Source of the DNA: Emticicia agri
Lineage (GTDB): Bacteria; Bacteroidota; Bacteroidia; Cytophagales; Spirosomataceae
Reading direction: 5' to 3'
Assembly (NCBI GenBank): GCA_945860265.1
Contig: CAMAQF010000033.1
Span: forward strand, 1-41,641
Length of the DNA: 41,641 bases
In this document: positions 8,143 through 15,786 of the stretch, one piece after another
Numbering within the stretch: position 1 is the first letter of the stretch
How the letters are laid out: each line of letters opens with the position of its first letter
The notes under the pieces: model-generated
What the model saw: only the letters and a program-made list of their open reading frames with translations
Told to the model about the DNA's origin: nothing
Database searches by the model: none
Made by a program: the position numbers and the translations under genes

Positions 8143-8234
8143 TTTATTTTTTAATTTTCAGAGAATAAACTTCGTGAAACTCTATGCGAGGCCGCAAACC
8201 GCTTCTCAGAACCTCCGTGGTAAAAAAAACAAAA

Positions 8235-9143
8235 ATGAACTCATTAATTTCTCCTCCATTCTTAAAAAAAGGTGATAAAGTTGCCATAATAGCCCTTGCC
8301 AGCAAGCTAAATTCCGAAGATATTCAGTCGGCAATCAACCTCATGCAAGAAAACTGGGGTGTAGAAGTTATAGTAGGCGAATCTGTAAGTGCTTCCTATT
8401 TTAATTTTGCAGGAAATGACGAAGTTCGTTTAAGAGATTTTCAACAACAACTTGATAATCAAGAAATTAAAGCTATTTTTTCAGCCAGAGGTGGGTATGG
8501 AAGTTCGAGAATTATTGATGCTGTTGACTTTTCTAAATTTCAGAAAAACCCGAAATGGATAATTGGATTTTCGGATATTACTGCCGTACATTGGCAACTT
8601 CAAATATTGGGCTTCCAGAGTTTTCATGCTCCTATGCCCAAAACTTTTATGCGAGATTATGATTCAGTTCAGAAACTCGAAGCATTTCTTTTTGGTGAGA
8701 ATATAAACTATACAATTCCATCAAGACCAATTAATAAACAAGGAGTAGGAGCAGGGCAAATTGTGGGTGGAAATCTTTGTATTTTGGCACATTTGATTGG
8801 CTCAAAATCTGAAGTCAATACCAATGGAAAAATCTTGTTTATCGAAGATATTTCTGAGTATCTCTATAACATTGACCGCATGATGATTCAGCTAAAACGT
8901 GCTGAAAAACTTAAAAACTTAGCAGGTTTAATTGTAGGAAATTTTTCGTTCATAAAAGAAAACGAAGGACCGTTCGGCAAAACTTTTTACGAAATCATTG
9001 CTGAGCATACTGCTGAGTATAATTATCCAATTTGCTATGATTTTCCAGTTGGTCATGAAGCCATCAATTGGACGATTCCTTGCGGTAAATTTGCTTCTTT
9101 GATTGTTGATAATGAGGGAGTTAGATTGGCATTCGAACTATAA
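8235..9143 (+). CDS. LD-carboxypeptidase (peptidase family S66)
   Basis: 302 aa from the ATG at 8235. An upstream in-frame ATG at 8184 would add 17 residues (MRGRKPLLRTSVVKKTK) that do not belong to the family, so I prefer 8235, where SPPFLKKGDKVAIIALAS begins at the usual place. The S66 triad is visible: Ser113 in IIGFSDIT, Glu204 in LFIEDISEYLYNID, His274 in FPVGHE. ARGGYGSSRI (84-93) is the other family signature. S66 enzymes such as LdcA cut the L-Lys/meso-DAP to D-Ala bond of tetrapeptides in cytoplasmic peptidoglycan recycling; MccF relatives hydrolyse other amide substrates. No signal peptide, so cytoplasmic. A strong terminator follows. Confidence 0.92.
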   Translation: MNSLISPPFLKKGDKVAIIALASKLNSEDIQSAINLMQENWGVEVIVGESVSASYFNFAGNDEVRLRDFQQQLDNQEIKAIFSARGGYGSSRIIDAVDFSKFQKNPKWIIGFSDITAVHWQLQILGFQSFHAPMPKTFMRDYDSVQKLEAFLFGENINYTIPSRPINKQGVGAGQIVGGNLCILAHLIGSKSEVNTNGKILFIEDISEYLYNIDRMMIQLKRAEKLKNLAGLIVGNFSFIKENEGPFGKTFYEIIAEHTAEYNYPICYDFPVGHEAINWTIPCGKFASLIVDNEGVRLAFEL

Positions 9144-9163
9144 GAATAATCAGTATTTTTTTT

Positions 9164-9210
9164 TAAAAAGCCCTAAAAATGTATATTTTTTTAAATTTGA
9201 GGGCTTTTTT
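9164..9210 (+). terminator. Intrinsic terminator after LD-carboxypeptidase gene
   Basis: AAAAAGCCCT (9165-9174) pairs with AGGGCTTTTT (9200-9209) and is followed by a further T. It lies 21 bp after the stop codon. Confidence 0.8.
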
Positions 9211-9271
9211 ACTTTTGAGGTTCTGATGAATAAATCATTTTGTCTATTATAACTATTTATTATTATTTTTT

Positions 9272-9301
9272 TATATTTGCAAAATAGTATGCAAGCATAC
9301 T
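9272..9301 (+). promoter_or_regulatory. fadJ promoter -7 element with overlapping 16-bp operator-like palindrome
   Basis: TATATTTG (9272-9279) is a perfect TAnnTTTG. Six nt later is AGTATGCAAGCATACT (9286-9301): 7-bp arms AGTATGC/GCATACT around AA. The palindrome covers the expected transcription start, the position of a repressor operator (TetR- or MarR-like size). The regulator gene is not in the window. Confidence 0.6.
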
Positions 9302-9335
9302 TTATTTTTATGCAACAATAAAATTCAACCATCTA

Positions 9336-11495
9336 ATGGAAATTAATTATAAAGTAGAAAACAACGTAGCGATTATCAGCTGGAACATGACGACTTCGCC
9401 GATGAACGTTCTAAACGATATTTCGATTCCTGAATTTGAGGGGCATCTCGAAAAAGCATATTCCGACGCCGAAGTAAAAGGAATCATAATCAGCTCCGAT
9501 AAAAATGAGTTTATTGCCGGAGCCGATGTAAAGATGATTTTACGTAATAATAGCAAAGACCCAAGCGAAATGCACAAGTTTTCGCTTGATTTTAATGCTA
9601 TTTTCCGTAAACTCGAAACTTGTGGAAAGCCAGTTGTTGCTGCCATGAATGGCACTGCTTTGGGTGGTGGCTACGAAATATGTTTGGCTTGTCATTATCG
9701 AATCGCTCTTGATAACCCAAAGGCAGTTATTGGTTTGCCCGAAGTTCAACTTGGTTTACTTCCGGGTGGTGGAGGAACGCAACGTCTGCCACGTATTATT
9801 GGCATGGAAGCAGCTTTGATGTTGATGGTGGAAGGTAAGAGGATTTCACCTAAAGAAGCTTTTGGTTATGGGATGGTCAATGATATTGCGGCAACCCGTG
9901 CAGAAATGATGGAGAAAGCTATGAAATGGATTTTGGCCAATCCGAAAGCTATTCAGCCATGGGATGAATTTGATAAGAAAACAGGGGCAATCAAAGCCCG
10001 TGAAAACTATAAAGTGCCCGGTGGAAATGTGCAATCACCTAATGGCATGCGTACATTTGCTGGAGGAACTGCCATGGTTATGGATAAAACCAAGGGTAAT
10101 TATCCCGCTCCGATTGCGATTCTTTCTTGTGTTTATGAAGGTTTGCAAGTAAATATGGACAGAGCGATTCCGATTGAGGCACGTTATTTTGTGAAAGTTG
10201 CCACATCTCGTGAAGCTAAAAATCTAATCGGAGTAATGTTTTTGGGTAAGAACGAAGCCGATAAAGGAGCAAGTCGCCCAAAAGGAATTCCTCCAACTGA
10301 TGTCAAAAAACTAGGAATTTTAGGTGCTGGTTTTATGGGGGCAGGCATTGCGTATGTATCCGCGATGTCTGGAATTGAAGTAGTTTTGAAAGATACAACT
10401 ATTGAAAATGCCGAGAAAGGGAAAGATTATTCGAGAGGTTTGATTAAGAAAGGCATAGAAAGAGGAAAAACTACGACCGATAAAGGAGAAAAATTATTGA
10501 GTTTGATAAAGCCAACAGCAGATGTAGCCGATTTGAAGGATTGTGATTTGATTATCGAGGCAGTTTTTGAAAATCGTGAGTTAAAAGTAAGTGTTACCAT
10601 AGAAGCAGAGCCAATGTTAGTTGAGAATGCGGAACATGGCCCGGGTGTATTTGGTTCTAATACTTCTACGATTCCGATTAGTGGTTTAGCAAATGCATCG
10701 GCAAAACCTGAAAATTTTATCGGTATTCACTTCTTCTCGCCAGTTGATAAGATGATGTTGGTGGAATTGATTCGTGGTAAAGAAACTTCCGATTATGCTG
10801 TGGCATTAGCAGTGGATTTTGTAAAGAAAATTCGCAAAACACCAATCGTAGTCAATGATTCTCGTGGATTTTATACTTCTCGTTGTTTTAGTACATACAC
10901 ATCTGAGGGAATTGCTCTACTAAAAGATGGTGTTGATCCTGTTTTAATTGAAAATGCCGGGAAAAATGCTGGAATGCCTGTGGGAGCATTGGCGGTTTCG
11001 GATGAAGTCGCATTAGATTTAGCCTTGAAAATTTCTAAGCAGTCGATTGCTGACGGGGCATTGAGCGAAGAAGATGGTGCATATCAAGTAACTCGAATGA
11101 TGGTTGAAGACTTAGGCCGATTTGGAAAGAAAAATCAAAAAGGTTTCTATGAATATCCAGAAGGCGGTAAAAAGTTTTTGTGGGAAGGATTGGCCGAATT
11201 TTTCCCTGTTTCAAAGAATCAGCCTGATGTTGAAGAAGTGAAAAAACGATTACTTTATCGCCAAGTGGTGGAATCAATTCGTTGTTTGGATGAAGGTGTT
11301 TTGATGACAAAATTAGATGGAAATATCGGTTCTATATTGGCGTGGGGATTCCCTCCGTATGCAGGTGGAACGCTCAATTTTCCAGATTTTGTTGGAATAG
11401 AAACTTTCTTAAAGGAAGTAGAACGTTTGGCCGATACTTATGGTGAAAGATTCAGATTAACAGAAAAACAAAAAGAATTGGTAAGCAATCCATAA
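9336..11495 (+). CDS. fadJ: Bifunctional enoyl-CoA hydratase / 3-hydroxyacyl-CoA dehydrogenase (FadJ/FadB alpha-subunit type)
   Basis: 719 aa, normal for the multifunctional alpha subunit of fatty-acid beta-oxidation. The N-terminal crotonase domain (about 1-200) has GADVKMI (62-68), the oxyanion region NGTALGGGYE (105-114) with Glu114, and GLPEVQLGLLPGGGGTQR with Glu136. The dehydrogenase part has the NAD fold motif LGILGAGFMGAGIAY (326-340), SNTSTIPI (441-448) and IHFFSPVDKMM with His465; 3HCDH C-terminal domains follow to the end. It hydrates trans-2-enoyl-CoA and oxidises the 3-hydroxyacyl-CoA with NAD+ in the cytoplasm. The usual partners (thiolase, acyl-CoA dehydrogenase) are not adjacent; it is a single-gene unit with its own promoter, palindrome and terminator. 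FadJ versus FadB naming cannot be settled from sequence. Confidence 0.93.
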   Translation: MEINYKVENNVAIISWNMTTSPMNVLNDISIPEFEGHLEKAYSDAEVKGIIISSDKNEFIAGADVKMILRNNSKDPSEMHKFSLDFNAIFRKLETCGKPVVAAMNGTALGGGYEICLACHYRIALDNPKAVIGLPEVQLGLLPGGGGTQRLPRIIGMEAALMLMVEGKRISPKEAFGYGMVNDIAATRAEMMEKAMKWILANPKAIQPWDEFDKKTGAIKARENYKVPGGNVQSPNGMRTFAGGTAMVMDKTKGNYPAPIAILSCVYEGLQVNMDRAIPIEARYFVKVATSREAKNLIGVMFLGKNEADKGASRPKGIPPTDVKKLGILGAGFMGAGIAYVSAMSGIEVVLKDTTIENAEKGKDYSRGLIKKGIERGKTTTDKGEKLLSLIKPTADVADLKDCDLIIEAVFENRELKVSVTIEAEPMLVENAEHGPGVFGSNTSTIPISGLANASAKPENFIGIHFFSPVDKMMLVELIRGKETSDYAVALAVDFVKKIRKTPIVVNDSRGFYTSRCFSTYTSEGIALLKDGVDPVLIENAGKNAGMPVGALAVSDEVALDLALKISKQSIADGALSEEDGAYQVTRMMVEDLGRFGKKNQKGFYEYPEGGKKFLWEGLAEFFPVSKNQPDVEEVKKRLLYRQVVESIRCLDEGVLMTKLDGNIGSILAWGFPPYAGGTLNFPDFVGIETFLKEVERLADTYGERFRLTEKQKELVSNP

Positions 11496-11516
11496 ATAAT
11501 ATTTTATCGTATTTAT

Positions 11517-11546
11517 AAAAAAAGGCAAGGTAACTTGTCTTTTTTA
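11517..11546 (+). terminator. Intrinsic terminator after fadJ
   Basis: AAAGGCAAG (11521-11529) pairs with CTTGTCTTT (11534-11542; one G-U pair) across a GTAA loop, with a T-run behind it. It is 22 bp past the stop. Confidence 0.65.
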
Positions 11547-11692
11547 TGTTTTAACATTTAGTATTGTAATTTTTTAACCATAAAATTCGTTTTCAATAAA
11601 ACTTTAAGTTAGAAAGTAGTTAAATATTATTTAAGCGGATATACTTTGGCACGTTTTTATCTTATGTTAATTGACATAATCCCTATAATTAA

Positions 11693-12268
11693 GTGAAATA
11701 TTTTCTAACCCTAATAGTCATAATAACATTAGTTGAGACAGCTAATGCTCAAATAATGTATCGTACTCGCTACCGCACCGCAATTATGGTCGAATCATTT
11801 GCTATAAGTCCGCTGGGGTCGATAAACGTAGAATATCTACCAATAAGGTGGAAAACCAGCTTTTTAGCTTTACGTACTGGGTTTGGTTTCCTACCAGGGG
11901 GTAAATCAGTAGGAACTGCAGCTACGAATGGGGGAGGTATCTCTGTTCCCACATCGGTTACATATAATTATCTAATCAATAACCTTCGAAGAGGCATTAA
12001 TAAGAGAGTCGCTTTGAGGTGCCAATCAGCTCCATCAAAAATTGCTTCCGAATTTTTTATTGAAATGGGGGCTGGTTTTACTCCAATAGCTTATAGAGGT
12101 TCTGAGACCCGCAGCTATTCTTTTGGAATTATTGGATTGAGACAACAAGTCGTTTTTGATGTTCCGCCGCGTCCAAGAGTTGTTTTTATAAGAGTTAACT
12201 TTACGCCCTCATATTCTTTCGGTAAATTTGAACTACGTGGTGGGCTTGGCCTAGGCGTATCGCTTTAA
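11693..12268 (+). CDS. Small secreted, probably outer-membrane beta-barrel-like protein
   Basis: 191 aa, GTG start. The signal peptide is MKYFLTLIVIITLVETANA with cleavage before Gln20. The mature part is rich in Gly, Ser and aromatic residues in alternating strand-like patterns (SPLGSINVEYLPIRW, FIEMGAGFTPIAY, FELRGGLGLGVSL), as in small outer-membrane barrels or porin-like proteins of Bacteroidota. I cannot name a family. No conserved catalytic motif is seen. It is a single gene behind the fadJ terminator; a degenerate -7 (ATACTTTG) lies near 11641-11648. The unusual GTG is supported because no ATG precedes the signal peptide in frame. Confidence 0.7.
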   Translation: MKYFLTLIVIITLVETANAQIMYRTRYRTAIMVESFAISPLGSINVEYLPIRWKTSFLALRTGFGFLPGGKSVGTAATNGGGISVPTSVTYNYLINNLRRGINKRVALRCQSAPSKIASEFFIEMGAGFTPIAYRGSETRSYSFGIIGLRQQVVFDVPPRPRVVFIRVNFTPSYSFGKFELRGGLGLGVSL

Positions 12269-12560
12269 AATACCTACTGGTGCAACTAAGAAAATTCAAA
12301 TTATTCTTGATTAAAACGGAAATCCACCCCATTGAATTTTGATTGTGTTTTTTCTATAAATCATCTACTCAAATTCAATATCATTACTCGCAGTAACATT
12401 TATATGTCTGCTGTGGTAGGTGGTATAAGTACTTTTTTGTCAGCCATCCTTAAATTCAATTGGGGAAATCTGATTTATTTTCCTATTTAATTTAGTTTAC
12501 TCAAACATCTACCGAAAATCATTTCATATTTAGGGTTGAATAAAGATTATGCTATTCAAA

Positions 12561-14213
12561 TTAATTTATGTAAGCTGTTTGAATGAAATTTTTCAAAAGC
12601 TTTTTATAGTCATCAATGTTTGTTTGCTTTTGAATTTCTGACCAATTTAGTTCAATTGCCATGATATCACCAACTGAATCAACAGAACTTAATGTCGCTT
12701 TCCAATCCATTAGCTCCATGCGAGTACGTCTGGCAAAAAAATCTCTCAAACTACCTACCATTTCTTCACGAATTGTGTAAATAATTTCGGCTTTGATGAA
12801 GGGATAATCTTTGTGGATACGTTCGATTTGGTTTGAAACTTCTAAAACTTCATTGGCTTTCGTTCCGTATTTTTTTAATAAATGCTGACATATATCCACG
12901 TCAAGATTATATGTTTTCTGAATATTTATCCATTCTTCAAAACTATAATTTTCGCCTCCAATCAGATAATGCAGATCGGTTAAACATACTACTTTATTGC
13001 TTAAAATTTTACAGGCTTCATCAATTGTATCTTTTGCCATTAGACGGTAAGTTGTCCATTTTCCACCCAAAAGACTTAATAAATTTGATTTTTCGTCAAA
13101 CTCAACTTCGTGGTCACGGACGAGTTTTTTAGTTGCTTTTGAGCCAGATGAAGAAATAAGTGGGCGTAAACCCCCAAAACCAGATTTAATTTCTGATTTC
13201 TCAGGTACTTTGGCTAAATATGGGCGAAGGGTGTCAAGCAAAAAATCTATTTCTCTTTCAATCAGAATAGGTTCTTTTTCCAAATCAAGATACTCATCGT
13301 CGGTTGTTCCAACCATTACTTTTCCTTCAAACGGGATCACAAAAATAACTCGTCCATCTTTAGTTTTTGGAATCAACATTGCATCTTGGCTATTTAGCAC
13401 TTCGGCTGGAAGAATAATGTGCACACCTTTACTTGGTCGCAAGCGTTTTTCCTGTTTAGGGTTTGCCAATAGCCTTATTATATCTCCATGCGAGCCAGTA
13501 CAATTGATGAAAAGTTTTGAATGAATTTTGAAAGGTTCACTGTACGATTCTGAGTTATGAGTTTTTAGTTTTTTCAAATTGTCATTTACAATAGCTGCCG
13601 TTAGCTTTCCATGGCTGTCTTTTTCAAAACCTGTAATAGAGGCATGATTTACTACGATTGCACCGGCTTCATCGGCTGAGTGAGCGAGAGCCAAGCAATA
13701 GCGAGCATCGTCGAGTTGCCCATCATAATACATGACCGAACTGTGAAGCTTGGGTGTAAGGGTAGGAATATGCTCAAAAGTTTCTTTTTTATTGAGCCAT
13801 TCGGCTTTTGGCATTGAATCGTTTTTGACAAATAAACTATAAATAGTTAGTCCAATTTTGAAATAAAAGCCTTCAAACCAACTAAAAACAGGCGTAATTA
13901 AAGCCAATGGATGTGCTAAATGTGGTGCATTCCGTATAACAGTGTGGCGTTCTTCGAGGCCGTGTTGGACTTGTCGTAGTTGGGCAAAATCTAGATTTTT
14001 GAAAGCCTGTTCTAAATACCTTACGCCTCCATGAATTAGCTTGGTTGATTTTGAAGATGTTTCGGCTGCAAAATCTTCTTTTTCAATCAAGGCTACCTTC
14101 AAACCTCGTAAAGTAGCATCTAACGCACAACCTGCACCGCTTGCTCCTCCACCAATGATGCAAATATCAAATTCTTCGTTTTTTAATCTTTCGAGATTTT
14201 TTGCTCTGTTCAT
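12561..14213 (-). CDS. glpD: Glycerol-3-phosphate dehydrogenase/oxidase (FAD-dependent)
   Basis: 550 aa, full length. The N-terminal FAD-binding fold has FDICIIGGGASGAGCALDA (15-33) and IEKEDFAAETSSKSTKLIHGG, the GlpD signature. Middle motifs include INCTGSHGD and FVIPFEGKVMVGTTDDEY. The C-terminal DAO_C domain ends around residue 540. It oxidises sn-glycerol 3-phosphate to dihydroxyacetone phosphate at the inner membrane, passing electrons to quinone, or to oxygen in oxidase variants. No glpK or glpF is in the window, so the glycerol link rests on this gene alone. It lies downstream of galK on the same strand with a 122-bp gap holding a dyad. Confidence 0.94.
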   Translation of the reverse strand: MNRAKNLERLKNEEFDICIIGGGASGAGCALDATLRGLKVALIEKEDFAAETSSKSTKLIHGGVRYLEQAFKNLDFAQLRQVQHGLEERHTVIRNAPHLAHPLALITPVFSWFEGFYFKIGLTIYSLFVKNDSMPKAEWLNKKETFEHIPTLTPKLHSSVMYYDGQLDDARYCLALAHSADEAGAIVVNHASITGFEKDSHGKLTAAIVNDNLKKLKTHNSESYSEPFKIHSKLFINCTGSHGDIIRLLANPKQEKRLRPSKGVHIILPAEVLNSQDAMLIPKTKDGRVIFVIPFEGKVMVGTTDDEYLDLEKEPILIEREIDFLLDTLRPYLAKVPEKSEIKSGFGGLRPLISSSGSKATKKLVRDHEVEFDEKSNLLSLLGGKWTTYRLMAKDTIDEACKILSNKVVCLTDLHYLIGGENYSFEEWINIQKTYNLDVDICQHLLKKYGTKANEVLEVSNQIERIHKDYPFIKAEIIYTIREEMVGSLRDFFARRTRMELMDWKATLSSVDSVGDIMAIELNWSEIQKQTNIDDYKKLLKNFIQTAYIN

Positions 14214-14243
14214 GAAGAATAGTTTATTAGAAAAACAATAGTA

Positions 14244-14277
14244 AAAGTTTGGTATTTACACAAATACTAAACTTTTA
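14244..14277 (-). promoter_or_regulatory. Long dyad between galK and glpD
   Basis: Arms 14244-14258 and 14263-14277 are 15-bp inverted repeats with one wobble position and a 4-nt ACAC loop; the arms end in AAAAGTTT/AAACTTTT. It lies 59 bp past the galK stop and 30 bp before the glpD start. A TAGTATTTG, a -7-like element with one extra base, lies inside it on the minus strand. It could be a galK terminator or a glpD operator. Confidence 0.5.
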
Positions 14278-14335
14278 AACTATAAATCATTCTTAAGCTA
14301 AAAGTGCTTTTATTTTCTTGCAATTTAAGCATTTT

Positions 14336-15526
14336 TCAATTTATCACCAGTTCTTTTTCTATTTTCTCAACACCATTAGAAATATTTACAATATAAGTTT
14401 GTAATTGAATATTGAACGCCTTATGATATGCAAGACTAATATTTTTTATAAAATCATCAGCAGCATCTGCTTTAATTAAATTTAATGTACATCCACCAAA
14501 GCCACCGCCCATCATTCTTGCACCAACTACCGCTTCAAAGTTCTGACTATGCTCAACCAAAAAGTCTAATTCTAGGCAGCTCACTTGATAATCATGACTC
14601 AGACCTTCGTGAGTTTCATACATTTTTTGTCCGAAAGTCTTTAAATCATTATTTTCGAGGGCTTTGCAAGCAATATCTACTCGTTCGATTTCCTCAACGA
14701 CGTATTTGCATCGCTGAAATACGATTGGGGGTAATTTATCGGCCTGACTACGTAACATAGGTATAGTTGCATCACGTAAACTATCGACTTGTGGAAATGC
14801 AAATTGGAGAATACGAATACCCTCTTCACATTCAGCTCGACGTTGATTATATTCACTATCGCCGAGGTTGTGTTTTACACCAGTATCACACAAAATAAGT
14901 GTATAATTAGGGAAATTAAAGGGGAAATACTCAAAACTGAGGTCTTGGCAATCTAGTTTTATTACCGAATTTGCTTTGCCATGGATAGAAGCAAACATAT
15001 CCATAATTCCACAATTTACGCCAGCATATTTATGTTCGGCCTGCTGAGCAATAAGTGCTAATTCAAGTTTAGAGAGTTCTAAATTATATAACTCATTGAG
15101 GGCAAAACCAATGCCACTTTCAACGGCTGCCGAAGATGAAAGCCCTGCACCAAGTGGAACGTCCCCACCAAATACAACATTAAAGCCAGTATTGATTTGT
15201 TTGCCTTTTTCAAGAATTTCTGCTAAAACTCCAATCAGGAAATTAGCCCAACCTTTTTCAGATTTTTGGATATTATCTAATGAAAATTCGTAGGAATCAT
15301 TTAAATCATAAGCATAAAGGAAACATTTTTTGTCGTCTCTAGATGAAATTGCAAAATATATCGCTTTGTCGATAGCTGCTGGTAGAACAAAACCATTATT
15401 ATAATCGGTATGCTCACCTATAAGATTAATTCTACCTGGGGCACGAACTAATAAAGTAGGATAATCTCCAAAATAGTCTTTAAAACTTTGGGTTAAAAGC
15501 TCATTTAACATTCTATTATCAATCAT
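14336..15526 (-). CDS. galK: Galactokinase
   Basis: 396 aa, GHMP kinase family. The galactokinase signature GRINLIGEHTDYNNG is at 31-45, the ATP-binding loop PLGAGLSSSAA at 124-134, the catalytic Asp176 in CGIMDMFAS, and the third GHMP motif MMGGGFGGCTLNLI near 340-353. It phosphorylates alpha-D-galactose to galactose 1-phosphate, the first step of the Leloir pathway, in the cytoplasm. galT, galE and galM are not in the window. Its leader carries a perfect terminator hairpin between the apparent promoter and the ATG. Its position downstream of a SusC/SusD locus suggests, but does not show, a galactose-containing substrate. Confidence 0.96.
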   Translation of the reverse strand: MIDNRMLNELLTQSFKDYFGDYPTLLVRAPGRINLIGEHTDYNNGFVLPAAIDKAIYFAISSRDDKKCFLYAYDLNDSYEFSLDNIQKSEKGWANFLIGVLAEILEKGKQINTGFNVVFGGDVPLGAGLSSSAAVESGIGFALNELYNLELSKLELALIAQQAEHKYAGVNCGIMDMFASIHGKANSVIKLDCQDLSFEYFPFNFPNYTLILCDTGVKHNLGDSEYNQRRAECEEGIRILQFAFPQVDSLRDATIPMLRSQADKLPPIVFQRCKYVVEEIERVDIACKALENNDLKTFGQKMYETHEGLSHDYQVSCLELDFLVEHSQNFEAVVGARMMGGGFGGCTLNLIKADAADDFIKNISLAYHKAFNIQLQTYIVNISNGVEKIEKELVIN

Positions 15527-15543
15527 TTGTTTTTGGTAAAAGA

Positions 15544-15578
15544 GTAAAAAAAGAAAGTCCCAAGAAACATTGGGACTT
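15544..15578 (-). terminator. Perfect intrinsic terminator 18 nt before galK
   Basis: On the minus strand, AAGTCCCAA (15578-15570), a 6-nt loop, TTGGGACTT (15563-15555), then TCTTTTTTT. It either ends the FG-GAP gene transcript (stop at 15787) or acts within the galK leader. Confidence 0.85.
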
Positions 15579-15626
15579 CTATAAAGTATTAATAACTTAA
15601 TTACTTTTGATTCATTCTACTAAAAT

Positions 15627-15634
15627 CAAATATA
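15627..15634 (-). promoter_or_regulatory. Putative galK -7 element
   Basis: TATATTTG on the minus strand, about 100 nt before the galK ATG and upstream of the terminator hairpin. No TTG is found at the usual -33 distance. Confidence 0.45.
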
Positions 15635-15786
15635 AGATTATTTTGAATTAATAAAAGATTTAATATTGAAATACAGTTAAACAACTAGCCGAGCAATCAT
15701 TTAAATAGAGCTATATAGGCAATAAAAGGGCAATGCAATGCTTTGCACATTATTAAGAAAATTATATAAATGATTATAATTTTTTC

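Noticed and set aside
8184..8234. An upstream in-frame start for the LD-carboxypeptidase
   Set aside because: The extra 17 residues come from a compositionally odd intergenic stretch and the family fold begins right after the ATG at 8235.
9540..9749. Leftward frames inside fadJ
   Set aside because: The fadJ catalytic motifs are unbroken here and the opposite frames show no recognisable protein features.
12404..12490. A 28-codon hydrophobic small peptide frame (MSAVVGGISTF...) downstream of the 11693 gene
   Set aside because: Too short, no promoter or ribosome-binding signal, and the upstream open frame looks random. The surrounding 12269-12560 gap shows no gene.
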